A stretch of 5,145 nucleotides of DNA from the NCBI GenBank assembly GCA_943372585.1, contig CALRZF020000293.1:1-5145 (forward strand), written 5' to 3'. The position numbers and the translations under genes are program-made. Below are positions 1-5,145 of the stretch, piece after piece; positions within the stretch are counted from its first letter, which is position 1, and each line of letters begins with the position of its first letter. The stretch is from RAM1 sp943372585. Lineage in GTDB: Bacteria; Pseudomonadota; Gammaproteobacteria; Burkholderiales; Burkholderiaceae_C. The notes beneath the pieces were generated by a model. The model did no database searches and was not told where the DNA came from. It saw only the letters and a program-made list of their open reading frames with translations.

Positions 1-449
1 GCGTGCAGCTGACGGTGCCACTGTATGCCGGCGGGCGGATTGACTCTGGCGTGCGCCAGGCCGTGGCCCAGATGGAAAAGGCCCAGGCCCAGCTGGATGG
101 CGCCCTGCGTGAGACCGATGTGATGGTCGAACGCGAATACGTCACCCTCAAACAGGCCGAACAGCGGTTGCGTGCCCACACCGCACTGGTGCAGTCGGCC
201 CAGCAGAATGCTGCCGGCGCGCAAAGCGGGGTCGAGCGCGGCAATCGCTCGCAGCTGGATGTGCTTGAAGCCCAGGGCCAACTGCTCAGTGCCCGTTATG
301 AACGCTCCGGCGCCTGGCTGGAGCTGCTGGCCGCGCGCATGCGGCTGCAGTCACTGGCCGGCGAAGTGGACGACAAAACCGTAGCCCAACTGGACGGTTT
401 GCTGGTGGTTCCGGTCGCGTTGGGCCGTGCGGCGCCTGCCAAACCCTGA
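1..449 (+). CDS. TolC-family outer membrane efflux/secretion protein, C-terminal part (5' truncated by window edge)
   Basis: Only the last 148 or so residues are present; the frame is open to the window's left edge, and the GTG at position 3 is an internal valine codon, not a start. The fragment opens with the strand motif VPLYAGGRIDSGVRQA (residues 5-20), typical of the second beta/helix repeat of TolC-like proteins. A long alanine-, glutamine- and glutamate-rich helical stretch follows (about 20-75). Next comes the conserved segment GVERGNRSQLDVLEAQGQLL (about 76-95), then the closing helix ending in LAG (118-120) and a short loose tail. Family members form trimeric outer-membrane channels joined to periplasmic tunnels, working with inner-membrane ABC or RND pumps in type I secretion or efflux. 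The partner genes would lie upstream of this window, so the exported substrate is unknown. The next gene starts 23 bp downstream, suggesting co-transcription. Confidence 0.9.
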   Translation, partial: VQLTVPLYAGGRIDSGVRQAVAQMEKAQAQLDGALRETDVMVEREYVTLKQAEQRLRAHTALVQSAQQNAAGAQSGVERGNRSQLDVLEAQGQLLSARYERSGAWLELLAARMRLQSLAGEVDDKTVAQLDGLLVVPVALGRAAPAKP

Positions 450-472
450 CGCGTGACAGCCCCGGTCCGGCC

Positions 473-1576
473 ATGCTGATTCTTCTGATATTCAGTGGCG
501 CCGTGGCCTTTGTGCTGTGCGCGCTGCTGGTGAGGTTTGGCCGGGACTGGGCCCGCCTGTACGACGCAGCCATGCCCCAGCGTTTTCATGCCGGGCAGGT
601 GCCTCGCCTGGGCGGCGTGGCCATGTTTGCTGCTTACAGCGCCGCCTGGCTGTGGATGCTGGCGGCTCCCAGCCTAGGCGTGGCCAACCAGATTCATGTG
701 GAGCCGCTGACTGCCATCGCGTGGTGGATCACGGGTGCCATTGCCGTGGCAGGCGGCATTTACGAAGACCTCACCCAGGTACTTACGGCCCGCTACCGGA
801 TGTTCCTCACGCTGGTGGCTGCATTGGCTGCCACCTGGTCGCTGCAGCTGGCCGTCACGCGCCTGGGCGTGGTGGGGCTGGACGGCTGGTGGGCCGCCTT
901 GCCCTGGGCCGGTGTGGCGCTGGCGGTTATCGCCATCACCGGGTTGCCCCATGCCTTTAACCTGATCGACGGCTACAACGGCCTGGCAGGGTTGGTGGCG
1001 CTGATCGTCTGCCTGGCGCTGTCGTACGTGTGCCTGCAGGTCGGTGACCGGCAACTGGCCGGCGTGGCAGTGGCGCTGGCCGGGGCCACCGCGGGCTTCC
1101 TGGCATGGAACTATCCGCGCGGGCTGATCTTTGCCGGCGACGGCGGGGCGTACCTGTGGGGCGTGGTCATTGCCGTCATCAGTGTGCAGCTGGTGCAGCG
1201 CCATGGGCTGGTGTCGCCCTGGTTCCCGGTGCTGCTGCTGATCTACCCGGTGTGGGAGACGGTCTTTTCCATCTACCGCAAGGCCGTGCGGGGCCAGTCG
1301 CCTGGCGTGGCTGATGCGCTGCACTTTCACCAGCTGATCTACCGGCGCATCGTTCGAAGCGTGTTCCATGACGACGCCTCGCGGCGCATGCTCATGCGCA
1401 ACAACCGCACGTCGCCCTACCTGTGGGGCTTCACCATCCTGACGGTCATACCGGCGGTGCTGTTCTGGCAGAACACCACCGTGCTGATGGCTTTCACGCT
1501 GCTGTTTGTCGTGTCGTATGTGTGGGCCTACGTCGCCATCGTGCGCTTCAAGGTGCCCAGCTGGGTGCGGCGCTGA
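473..1576 (+). CDS. MraY/WecA-family polyprenyl-phosphate sugar-1-phosphate transferase (glycosyltransferase family 4)
   Basis: This 367-residue, very hydrophobic protein has roughly ten membrane segments and matches the size of MraY/WecA enzymes, which transfer a UDP-sugar's sugar-1-phosphate to undecaprenyl phosphate at the inner membrane. Supporting motifs, in order: VPRLGGVAMF (43-52, the conserved R-x-GG region); GGIYEDL (94-100, in place of the usual GxxDD); HAFNLIDGYNGLAG (160-173, the N-x-x-DG-x-x-GL motif); FAGDGGAYLWG (220-230, the GD-x-G motif with D223); and ALHFHQLIYRR (282-292, corresponding to the HxHH sugar-selectivity loop). The first acidic residue is Glu98, not Asp, and the second Asp of the DGxDG motif is Asn169. 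The ATG at 473 is the only sensible start, but no clear Shine-Dalgarno lies upstream, so translation may depend on the preceding gene. The sugar substrate is unknown. A role in O-antigen or exopolysaccharide initiation is more likely than peptidoglycan synthesis, because the motifs differ from MraY and no mur genes are nearby. Confidence 0.85.
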   Translation: MLILLIFSGAVAFVLCALLVRFGRDWARLYDAAMPQRFHAGQVPRLGGVAMFAAYSAAWLWMLAAPSLGVANQIHVEPLTAIAWWITGAIAVAGGIYEDLTQVLTARYRMFLTLVAALAATWSLQLAVTRLGVVGLDGWWAALPWAGVALAVIAITGLPHAFNLIDGYNGLAGLVALIVCLALSYVCLQVGDRQLAGVAVALAGATAGFLAWNYPRGLIFAGDGGAYLWGVVIAVISVQLVQRHGLVSPWFPVLLLIYPVWETVFSIYRKAVRGQSPGVADALHFHQLIYRRIVRSVFHDDASRRMLMRNNRTSPYLWGFTILTVIPAVLFWQNTTVLMAFTLLFVVSYVWAYVAIVRFKVPSWVRR

Positions 1577-1600
1577 AAAAGCACCGGGCCAGCGCCGCAC
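1565..1600 (+). repeat. Perfect 11-bp inverted repeat across the transferase stop codon
   Basis: GTGCGGCGCTG at 1565-1575 is the exact reverse complement of CAGCGCCGCAC at 1590-1600, with a 14-nt loop that begins with five A residues. The left arm contains the last codons and the first two bases of the TGA stop (1574-1576). The transcript could form a stable GC-rich hairpin at the end of the transferase message. No T-tract follows the right arm, so this is not a classical intrinsic terminator. It may instead be a 3'-end protecting hairpin or a weak or Rho-assisted terminator. Confidence 0.6.
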
Positions 1601-1607
1601 ATGCGGC
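1594..1607. promoter_or_regulatory. Operator-like palindrome overlapping the argB promoter candidate
   Basis: GCCGCA (1594-1599) and TGCGGC (1602-1607) form 6-bp arms around a 2-bp centre. The palindrome ends on the first base of the CACAAT -10 candidate for argB, where a bound repressor would block transcription. Its left half is also part of the right arm of the larger inverted repeat at 1565-1600. The symmetry is seen directly in the sequence; no binding protein is known, and GC-rich DNA readily makes short palindromes. Confidence 0.3.
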
Positions 1608-1612
1608 ACAAT
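1602..1612 (+). promoter_or_regulatory. Candidate -10 element for argB
   Basis: TGCGGCACAATTT contains CACAAT at 1607-1612, which matches 4 of 6 bases of TATAAT including the key A and final T. It would place the transcription start near 1619 and give a leader of about 24 nt before the ATG at 1643. No recognisable TTGACA-like -35 lies about 17 bp upstream, so the call is weak. The AT-rich patch ACAATTT stands out from the GC-rich surroundings. Confidence 0.35.
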
Positions 1613-1642
1613 TTGCGCATTTCACCTCTTACCCCCGGCGCC

Positions 1643-2536
1643 ATGACCACAGACCTGCCCAACATAGCCCCGCGCGACAAGGCCGAGATCCTTGCCCAGG
1701 CGCTGCCCTACATACGCAAGTTCCATGGCAAGACCATGGTCATCAAGTACGGCGGCAACGCCATGACCGACCCCGCCCTGCAGGCTGACTTTGCCGAGGA
1801 CGTGGTGCTGCTCAAGCTGGTCGGCATGAACCCGGTGGTGGTGCACGGCGGCGGCCCGCAGATTGAAACCGCGCTGAACCGCCTGGGCAAGAAGGGCGAA
1901 TTTGTGCAGGGCATGCGCGTGACCGACGCCGAAACCATGGAAGTGGTCGAATGGGTGCTGGCTGGCGAAGTGCAGCAGGACATCGTGGGCCTGATCAACC
2001 AGGCCGGTGGCAAGGCCGTGGGCCTGACCGGGCGGGACGGCGGCATGATCCGCGCGCAGAAGCTCAAGATGGTGGACAACAACGACCCCACCAAGGAGCA
2101 CGACGTGGGCCAGGTGGGTGACATCGTCTCCATCGACCCCAGCGTGGTCAAGGCACTGCAGGACGACGCGTTCATTCCCGTCATCAGCCCCATCGGGTTT
2201 GGCGAGAACAACGAAAGCTACAACATCAACGCCGACGTGGTCGCCGGCAAGCTGGCCATTGTGCTCAAGGCCGAAAAGCTGATGCTGCTGACCAACACGC
2301 CCGGCGTACTGGACAAAACAGGCAAGCTGCTGACCGACCTGACCGCGCGCGAGATCGACGAACTGTTTGCCGACGGCACCATCTCGGGCGGCATGCTGCC
2401 CAAGATTGCCGGCGCGCTGGACGCAGCCAAGAGCGGCGTCAATGCCGTGCACATCATTGATGGCCGCGTACCGCACGCGATGCTGCTCGAGATACTGACC
2501 GACCAAGCTTACGGAACGATGATCCGGAGCCACTGA
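1643..2536 (+). CDS. argB: Acetylglutamate kinase (N-acetyl-L-glutamate 5-phosphotransferase)
   Basis: ArgB phosphorylates N-acetylglutamate with ATP, the second step of arginine biosynthesis, in the cytoplasm. The 297-residue protein is full length. It shows KYGGNAM (35-41; Lys35 is equivalent to E. coli Lys8), the glycine-rich loop HGGGPQI (68-74), MRVTD (91-95; Arg92 contacts the substrate), YNINADVVAG (193-202; Asn194 and Asp198) and MLPK (251-254; Lys254 stabilises the transition state). About 27 residues precede the KYGG motif, including the helix AEILAQALPYIRKF. This is the N-helix of hexameric, arginine-inhibited enzymes, and the C-terminal HIIDGRVPHAMLLEILTD segment with a following G-T is the matching arginine-site region. 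Feedback inhibition by arginine is therefore expected. I prefer the ATG at 1643 over the in-frame ATG at 1601 because the latter lies in the promoter candidate and would add 14 residues unlike the family. Two regulatory genes follow almost without a gap. Confidence 0.98.
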   Translation: MTTDLPNIAPRDKAEILAQALPYIRKFHGKTMVIKYGGNAMTDPALQADFAEDVVLLKLVGMNPVVVHGGGPQIETALNRLGKKGEFVQGMRVTDAETMEVVEWVLAGEVQQDIVGLINQAGGKAVGLTGRDGGMIRAQKLKMVDNNDPTKEHDVGQVGDIVSIDPSVVKALQDDAFIPVISPIGFGENNESYNINADVVAGKLAIVLKAEKLMLLTNTPGVLDKTGKLLTDLTAREIDELFADGTISGGMLPKIAGALDAAKSGVNAVHIIDGRVPHAMLLEILTDQAYGTMIRSH

Positions 2537-2539
2537 GCC

Positions 2540-3244
2540 ATGCGCCTGCTGCTCGTTGAGGATGACGTCATGGTCGCCAGCGGCATCAAGCTGGGCCTGA
2601 CCGATGCCGGCTATGCGGTGGACTGGGTAGGCAGCGGCGAGCGCGCCGAAGAGGTGTTGCGCTCCGACGTGTTTGACGCTGCCATCATCGACATCGGACT
2701 GCCCAACATGGATGGGCTGGAGCTGACCCGCCGCCTGCGCCGCCCCGAGTTCGCAAGCCATGCCATGCCGGTGCTGATCTTGACGGCACGTGATGCGCTG
2801 CACGACCGCGTTCAGGGCCTGGACCTGGGCGCTGACGACTACATGATCAAGCCGTTTGAGTTGCCCGAGCTGCTGGCCCGCCTGCGCGCGCTGCTGCGCC
2901 GCTCGCAGGCAGCCACCACAGCCGTGCTGGCCTTCGGCCCCATCGAGCTGGACACCGCCAACCGCCGCGCCATGGCCATGCACGAAGGCCAGGCGCAGCT
3001 CATCGAGCTGGGCCCGCGTGAATGGACGGTGATGGAGTATTTGCTCATCAACGCGCCCAAACCCGCCAGCAAGGAGAAGCTGCTGCAGGCCCTCACCGGC
3101 TGGGACAAGGAAATCACCCCCAATGCGGTCGAGGTGTATATCTCGCGCCTGCGCGGCAAGCTCGAACCCCACGGCGTGGCGCTGCGCTCCATCCGCGGTT
3201 TTGGCTACCGCCTGGAGCTGACCGCGCCCGGCGCGGCTGAATGA
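2540..3244 (+). CDS. OmpR/PhoB-family response regulator (TctD/QseB-like)
   Basis: This 234-residue DNA-binding response regulator has an N-terminal receiver domain (about 1-118) and a C-terminal winged helix (about 130-227). In the receiver, the acidic pocket is Glu7-Asp8-Asp9, the phospho-acceptor is Asp51 in IIDIGLPNMDG, the switch threonine is Thr82 in LTAR, and the conserved lysine is Lys104 in IKPF. The effector domain shows LGPREWTVMEYLL (157-169), a recognition helix around NAVEVYISRLRGKL (195-208) and the wing IRGFGYRL (218-225). No key residue is missing. The ATG lies 3 bp after the argB stop, with GGAG at 2526-2529 inside the end of argB as a plausible but slightly distant ribosome site. 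It is almost certainly co-transcribed with argB and with the kinase 4 bp downstream, its likely cognate partner. Target genes cannot be told from the sequence. The TctD-like label comes mainly from the paired kinase. Confidence 0.93.
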   Translation: MRLLLVEDDVMVASGIKLGLTDAGYAVDWVGSGERAEEVLRSDVFDAAIIDIGLPNMDGLELTRRLRRPEFASHAMPVLILTARDALHDRVQGLDLGADDYMIKPFELPELLARLRALLRRSQAATTAVLAFGPIELDTANRRAMAMHEGQAQLIELGPREWTVMEYLLINAPKPASKEKLLQALTGWDKEITPNAVEVYISRLRGKLEPHGVALRSIRGFGYRLELTAPGAAE

Positions 3245-3248
3245 CGCC

Positions 3249-4649
3249 ATGACACGCGCCAGCGCGCCGGCCATGACAGGCGGCCTGCAGCGCCGGTTGC
3301 TGGTCATGCTGATATCGCCGCTGATCCTGCTGGCGCTGCTCAATGCATGGTTCGACTACCGTTCCGCCGACAACGTAGCCCTGCAGCAGGACCAGCGCCT
3401 GGTCGCGCTGGTGCCGCTGCTGGCGGACTCGGTCATCGGGCAGGCCGAAAGTGCGCGCGGCGGGCTGCTCATGCTCATGGCACCGCCAATCGAAGAGTTT
3501 CTGGGCGCGGGGCCTGACTTCGCGGCATTCAGCATCCTGGACCCGGACGGACGGGTGTTGCGCGGCGAGGTCTGGCTGGCCGGCCTGCCGCCTGCGACCT
3601 TCGAGCCCGAATTCCACAGCGAGGAAAACCAGGGCACCACCTGGCGCATCGTGCGCCAGCGTGTGCAGTCTGTGGCGGGTGAAATCACTGTGGTGCTGGC
3701 CGACGGCACCGACCCGCGCCAGCAGTGGTCCCGCTCCATCCTGTCCAAGGTGCTGCTGCCCAACCTGGTGCTTATCACGCTGGCGGCGTTTGCAGTCAAC
3801 TGGGCGGTGCGCCGCGCGCTCAAGCCGCTGCTGGACCTGAAAGAAGCCGTCGAGCGCCGCTCGCCGCGCGACTTGAGCGCCATCGACGAACAGGCCTCGC
3901 CCGAAGAAGTGCGTCCGCTGGTGCAGTCGCTCAACCGGCTGTTTGGCCTGTTCAACGTGCAGGCCGAAGGCCAGCGCCGCTTTGTGGCCGATGCCGCGCA
4001 CCAGCTGCGCACACCGCTGGCCGGCTTGCAGGCGCAGGTGGAAGCCTGGGCGCAGGCGGCCAACGCCGTGCCGTCGCAACCGTCGGTCACGCTGCGCGCC
4101 GAGCAGGTCAACAAGCTGCGCGGCGCCACCCGGCGTACATCCCAGCTGGCCAACCAGTTGCTGGCCCTGTCGCGCGCCGACGCCCGCACCATGCACCCGC
4201 AGCCCATGCAGCGCGTGGACCTGAAGGAGCTGTGCGAAACCACGTTGCAGACCCACCTGGACGCCGCCACCGCCAAGCGCATGGATCTTGGCCTGGATGC
4301 GCAGCCGGCCATGGTCATGGGCCATGACTGGCTGCTGCGCGAGCTGCTGGCCAATCTGGTGGACAACGCCGTCAAGTACACGCCGCAAGGCGGCACTGTC
4401 ACCATCCGTTGCGGCGAGCGGGGCGGTGTGGCCTTCCTGGAAGTGGAAGACGATGGCCCTGGCATTCCGCGCAACGAACGCGCGCGCGTGCTCGAGCGCT
4501 TCTACCGTGTGCAGGGCACGCTGGGCGAGGGCAACGGCCTGGGCCTGGCCATAGCTGACGAGATCGCGCGCGCGCACCACAGCCAACTGCAACTGCAAGC
4601 CAGCGCCGGCGATCGCGGCCTGAAAGTGACGCTCGCCTTTACGGGGTAA
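3249..4649 (+). CDS. Sensor histidine kinase with a TctE-like (2CSK_N type) periplasmic domain
   Basis: This 466-residue inner-membrane sensor kinase is probably the partner of the preceding regulator. Membrane segments lie at about 17-35 and 166-185, enclosing a periplasmic domain of about 130 residues. This begins with NAWFDYRSA (32-40), the signature of TctE-like kinases, a family whose founding member controls tricarboxylate uptake. A HAMP-like linker (186-238) leads to the dimerisation/phospho-acceptor helix, with His251 in HQLRTPLAGL. The ATPase domain has the N box LLANLVDNAVKYTP (366-379, Asn369 and Asn373), the G1 box DDGPGIP (401-407), an F box ERFYR (416-420) and the G2 box GEGNGLGLAI (426-435). 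All catalytic motifs are intact. The ligand is probably a small organic acid by analogy, but no tctCBA transport genes are in view. The start is uncertain: ATG 3249 is given, but ATG 3273 would remove eight residues and has the same local context; neither has a clear Shine-Dalgarno. Confidence 0.93.
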   Translation: MTRASAPAMTGGLQRRLLVMLISPLILLALLNAWFDYRSADNVALQQDQRLVALVPLLADSVIGQAESARGGLLMLMAPPIEEFLGAGPDFAAFSILDPDGRVLRGEVWLAGLPPATFEPEFHSEENQGTTWRIVRQRVQSVAGEITVVLADGTDPRQQWSRSILSKVLLPNLVLITLAAFAVNWAVRRALKPLLDLKEAVERRSPRDLSAIDEQASPEEVRPLVQSLNRLFGLFNVQAEGQRRFVADAAHQLRTPLAGLQAQVEAWAQAANAVPSQPSVTLRAEQVNKLRGATRRTSQLANQLLALSRADARTMHPQPMQRVDLKELCETTLQTHLDAATAKRMDLGLDAQPAMVMGHDWLLRELLANLVDNAVKYTPQGGTVTIRCGERGGVAFLEVEDDGPGIPRNERARVLERFYRVQGTLGEGNGLGLAIADEIARAHHSQLQLQASAGDRGLKVTLAFTG

Positions 4650-4657
4650 GTACGCAC
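4646..4657. promoter_or_regulatory. Possible SlmA-binding site (SBS-like) upstream of slmA
   Basis: GTAAGTACGCAC at 4646-4657 matches 10 of 12 bases of the enterobacterial SlmA-binding consensus GTGAGTACTCAC, with one mismatch in each half and the central AGTAC kept. It overlaps the TAA stop (4647-4649) of the kinase gene and lies about 45 bp upstream of the slmA -10 candidate. I compared the other GTAC-centred sites I could find in the window and none came close. The match is seen directly; binding and function are inferred. Confidence 0.35.
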
Positions 4658-4687
4658 TTGGCCCGCCGGGGGCGAGCGGCGCGCGTG

Positions 4688-4696
4688 TGCGAGAAT
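4688..4696 (+). promoter_or_regulatory. Candidate extended -10 promoter for slmA
   Basis: TGC-GAGAAT places an extended -10 TG at 4688-4689 before GAGAAT at 4691-4696, which matches 4 of 6 bases of TATAAT. No -35 is visible at normal spacing; the nearest TTG-type sequence (4658-4663) is too far away, and extended -10 promoters can do without one. Transcription would start near 4703, leaving a leader of roughly 18 nt with the T-run at 4711-4715. No Shine-Dalgarno precedes the ATG. The 71-bp gap 4650-4720 shows no convincing terminator: the GC-rich 4664-4681 stretch forms at best a 5-bp stem with no T-tract. Confidence 0.45.
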
Positions 4697-4720
4697 CAAT
4701 TGAACACACATTTTTACGCC

Positions 4721-5145
4721 ATGCCTGACGCCGAGCCCAGCACCACGACGATACCTGCTGACAGTGATACCGCAGCGCCGGTGCGCAAGCGCCCCAAGCC
4801 CGGTGAGCGCCGCGTGCAGATCCTGGAAGCCCTGGCCACCATGCTGGAGCAGCCGGGCGCAGAACGCATCACCACCGCTGCGCTGGCGGCCCGGCTGGAA
4901 GTCAGTGAAGCCGCGCTGTACCGGCACTTTGCCAGCAAGGCACAGATGTTTGAAGGGCTGATCGAGTTCATCGAGCAGACCGTTTTTTCCCTGGTCAACC
5001 AGATCACCGAGCGCGCCGACGACGCGGCCGGTGCCGGTACGCGGCAGGCAGCCAAGATCGTGGCCATGCTGGTGCAGTTTGGTGAAAAGAACCCCGGCAT
5101 GACGCGCGTGATGGTGGGTGATGCGCTGGTGTTCGAGAACGACCG
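4721..5145 (+). CDS. slmA: Nucleoid occlusion factor SlmA, TetR-like (3' truncated by window edge)
   Basis: The frame starting at ATG 4721 stays open to the window's end, giving 141 codons of a protein of about 200-220 residues. SlmA binds specific chromosomal sites and, when DNA-bound, blocks FtsZ polymerisation so that septa do not form over the nucleoid. The TetR-type helix-turn-helix spans about 49-70 and ends in VSEAALYRHF, identical to the E. coli SlmA recognition region. After it come SKAQMFEGLIEFIEQT (72-87) and NPGMTRVMVGDALVFEND (124-141), both highly characteristic of SlmA; ordinary TetR repressors lack them. The N-terminus carries a polar, probably disordered extension of roughly 16-18 residues relative to E. 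coli, with a basic patch VRKRPKPGERR (21-31). It is separated from the kinase gene by 71 bp with its own promoter candidate. The C-terminal half, with most of the FtsZ-contact and dimer surface, is not in view. Confidence 0.93.
   Translation, partial: MPDAEPSTTTIPADSDTAAPVRKRPKPGERRVQILEALATMLEQPGAERITTAALAARLEVSEAALYRHFASKAQMFEGLIEFIEQTVFSLVNQITERADDAAGAGTRQAAKIVAMLVQFGEKNPGMTRVMVGDALVFEND

Noticed and set aside
778..787. GGTACTTAC inside the transferase gene as a second SlmA-like site
   Set aside because: Only about 7 of 12 bases match the consensus, which is expected by chance in coding DNA.
674..1609. 311-codon open frame on the - strand opposite the transferase
   Set aside because: It has the same His/Gln/Pro-rich shadow character. 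The sense frame encodes a clear membrane enzyme.
1601..1642. Upstream in-frame ATG that would lengthen ArgB by 14 residues
   Set aside because: The added residues do not resemble ArgB N-termini, and the codon lies inside the palindrome and -10 candidate. The ATG at 1643 gives the family's usual start.
1622..3343. 573-codon open frame on the - strand across argB and the response regulator
   Set aside because: It is antisense to two well-supported genes. Its composition is rich in His, Gln, Ala and Val with no recognisable domain, which is what GC-rich codon bias produces on the opposite strand.
4661..4682. GC-rich stretch after the kinase gene as a rho-independent terminator
   Set aside because: The best stem is 4-5 bp and no T-tract directly follows. 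The T-run at 4711-4715 is about 30 bp further on and belongs to the slmA leader.
3114..4709. 531-codon open frame on the - strand across the sensor kinase
   Set aside because: It mirrors the kinase coding bias and shows Arg/Gln/His-rich low-complexity translation with no motif. The sense gene has every expected kinase box.
4764..4961. Short + strand open frame of 65 codons within the slmA region
   Set aside because: It is in a different frame from slmA and has no family features. The frame from 4721 matches SlmA throughout.

Overview
The window looks like a piece of chromosome from a betaproteobacterium, most likely Burkholderiales and probably Comamonadaceae (Acidovorax/Rhodoferax-like). 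This rests on the high GC content, dense same-strand packing, an ArgB protein very like those of that family, and short promoters of the 'TGc-GAGAAT' type. No database search was possible, so the taxon is an inference.

All six genes lie on the + strand. (1) At 1-449 is the 3' end of a TolC-family outer-membrane efflux/secretion protein. (2) At 473-1576 is a complete polytopic MraY/WecA-family polyprenyl-phosphate sugar-1-phosphate transferase with some unusual motif residues. (3) At 1577-1642 is a 66-bp gap that takes part in nested inverted repeats and holds a weak argB promoter candidate. (4) At 1643-2536 is argB, an N-acetylglutamate kinase of the arginine-sensitive, N-helix type. (5) At 2540-3244 and 3249-4649 is an OmpR-family response regulator with a TctE-like sensor histidine kinase. 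They follow argB at gaps of only 3 and 4 bp, so the three genes probably form one operon. (6) At 4650-4720 is a 71-bp gap with an extended -10 promoter candidate. (7) From 4721 to the end is the first 141 codons of slmA, the TetR-like nucleoid-occlusion protein that antagonises FtsZ, cut off by the window edge.

Functionally the window joins envelope export and glycan-lipid synthesis, arginine biosynthesis, a two-component system probably sensing a small organic molecule, and control of cell division. Most of it is ordinary core genome. I see no mobile element, CRISPR array, tRNA or rRNA.

The most interesting signal is a 12-bp sequence at 4646-4657 matching 10 of 12 bases of the enterobacterial SlmA-binding site GTGAGTACTCAC. 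It lies just upstream of slmA and overlaps the kinase stop codon. Next is the nested inverted-repeat arrangement at 1565-1607, between the transferase gene and argB.
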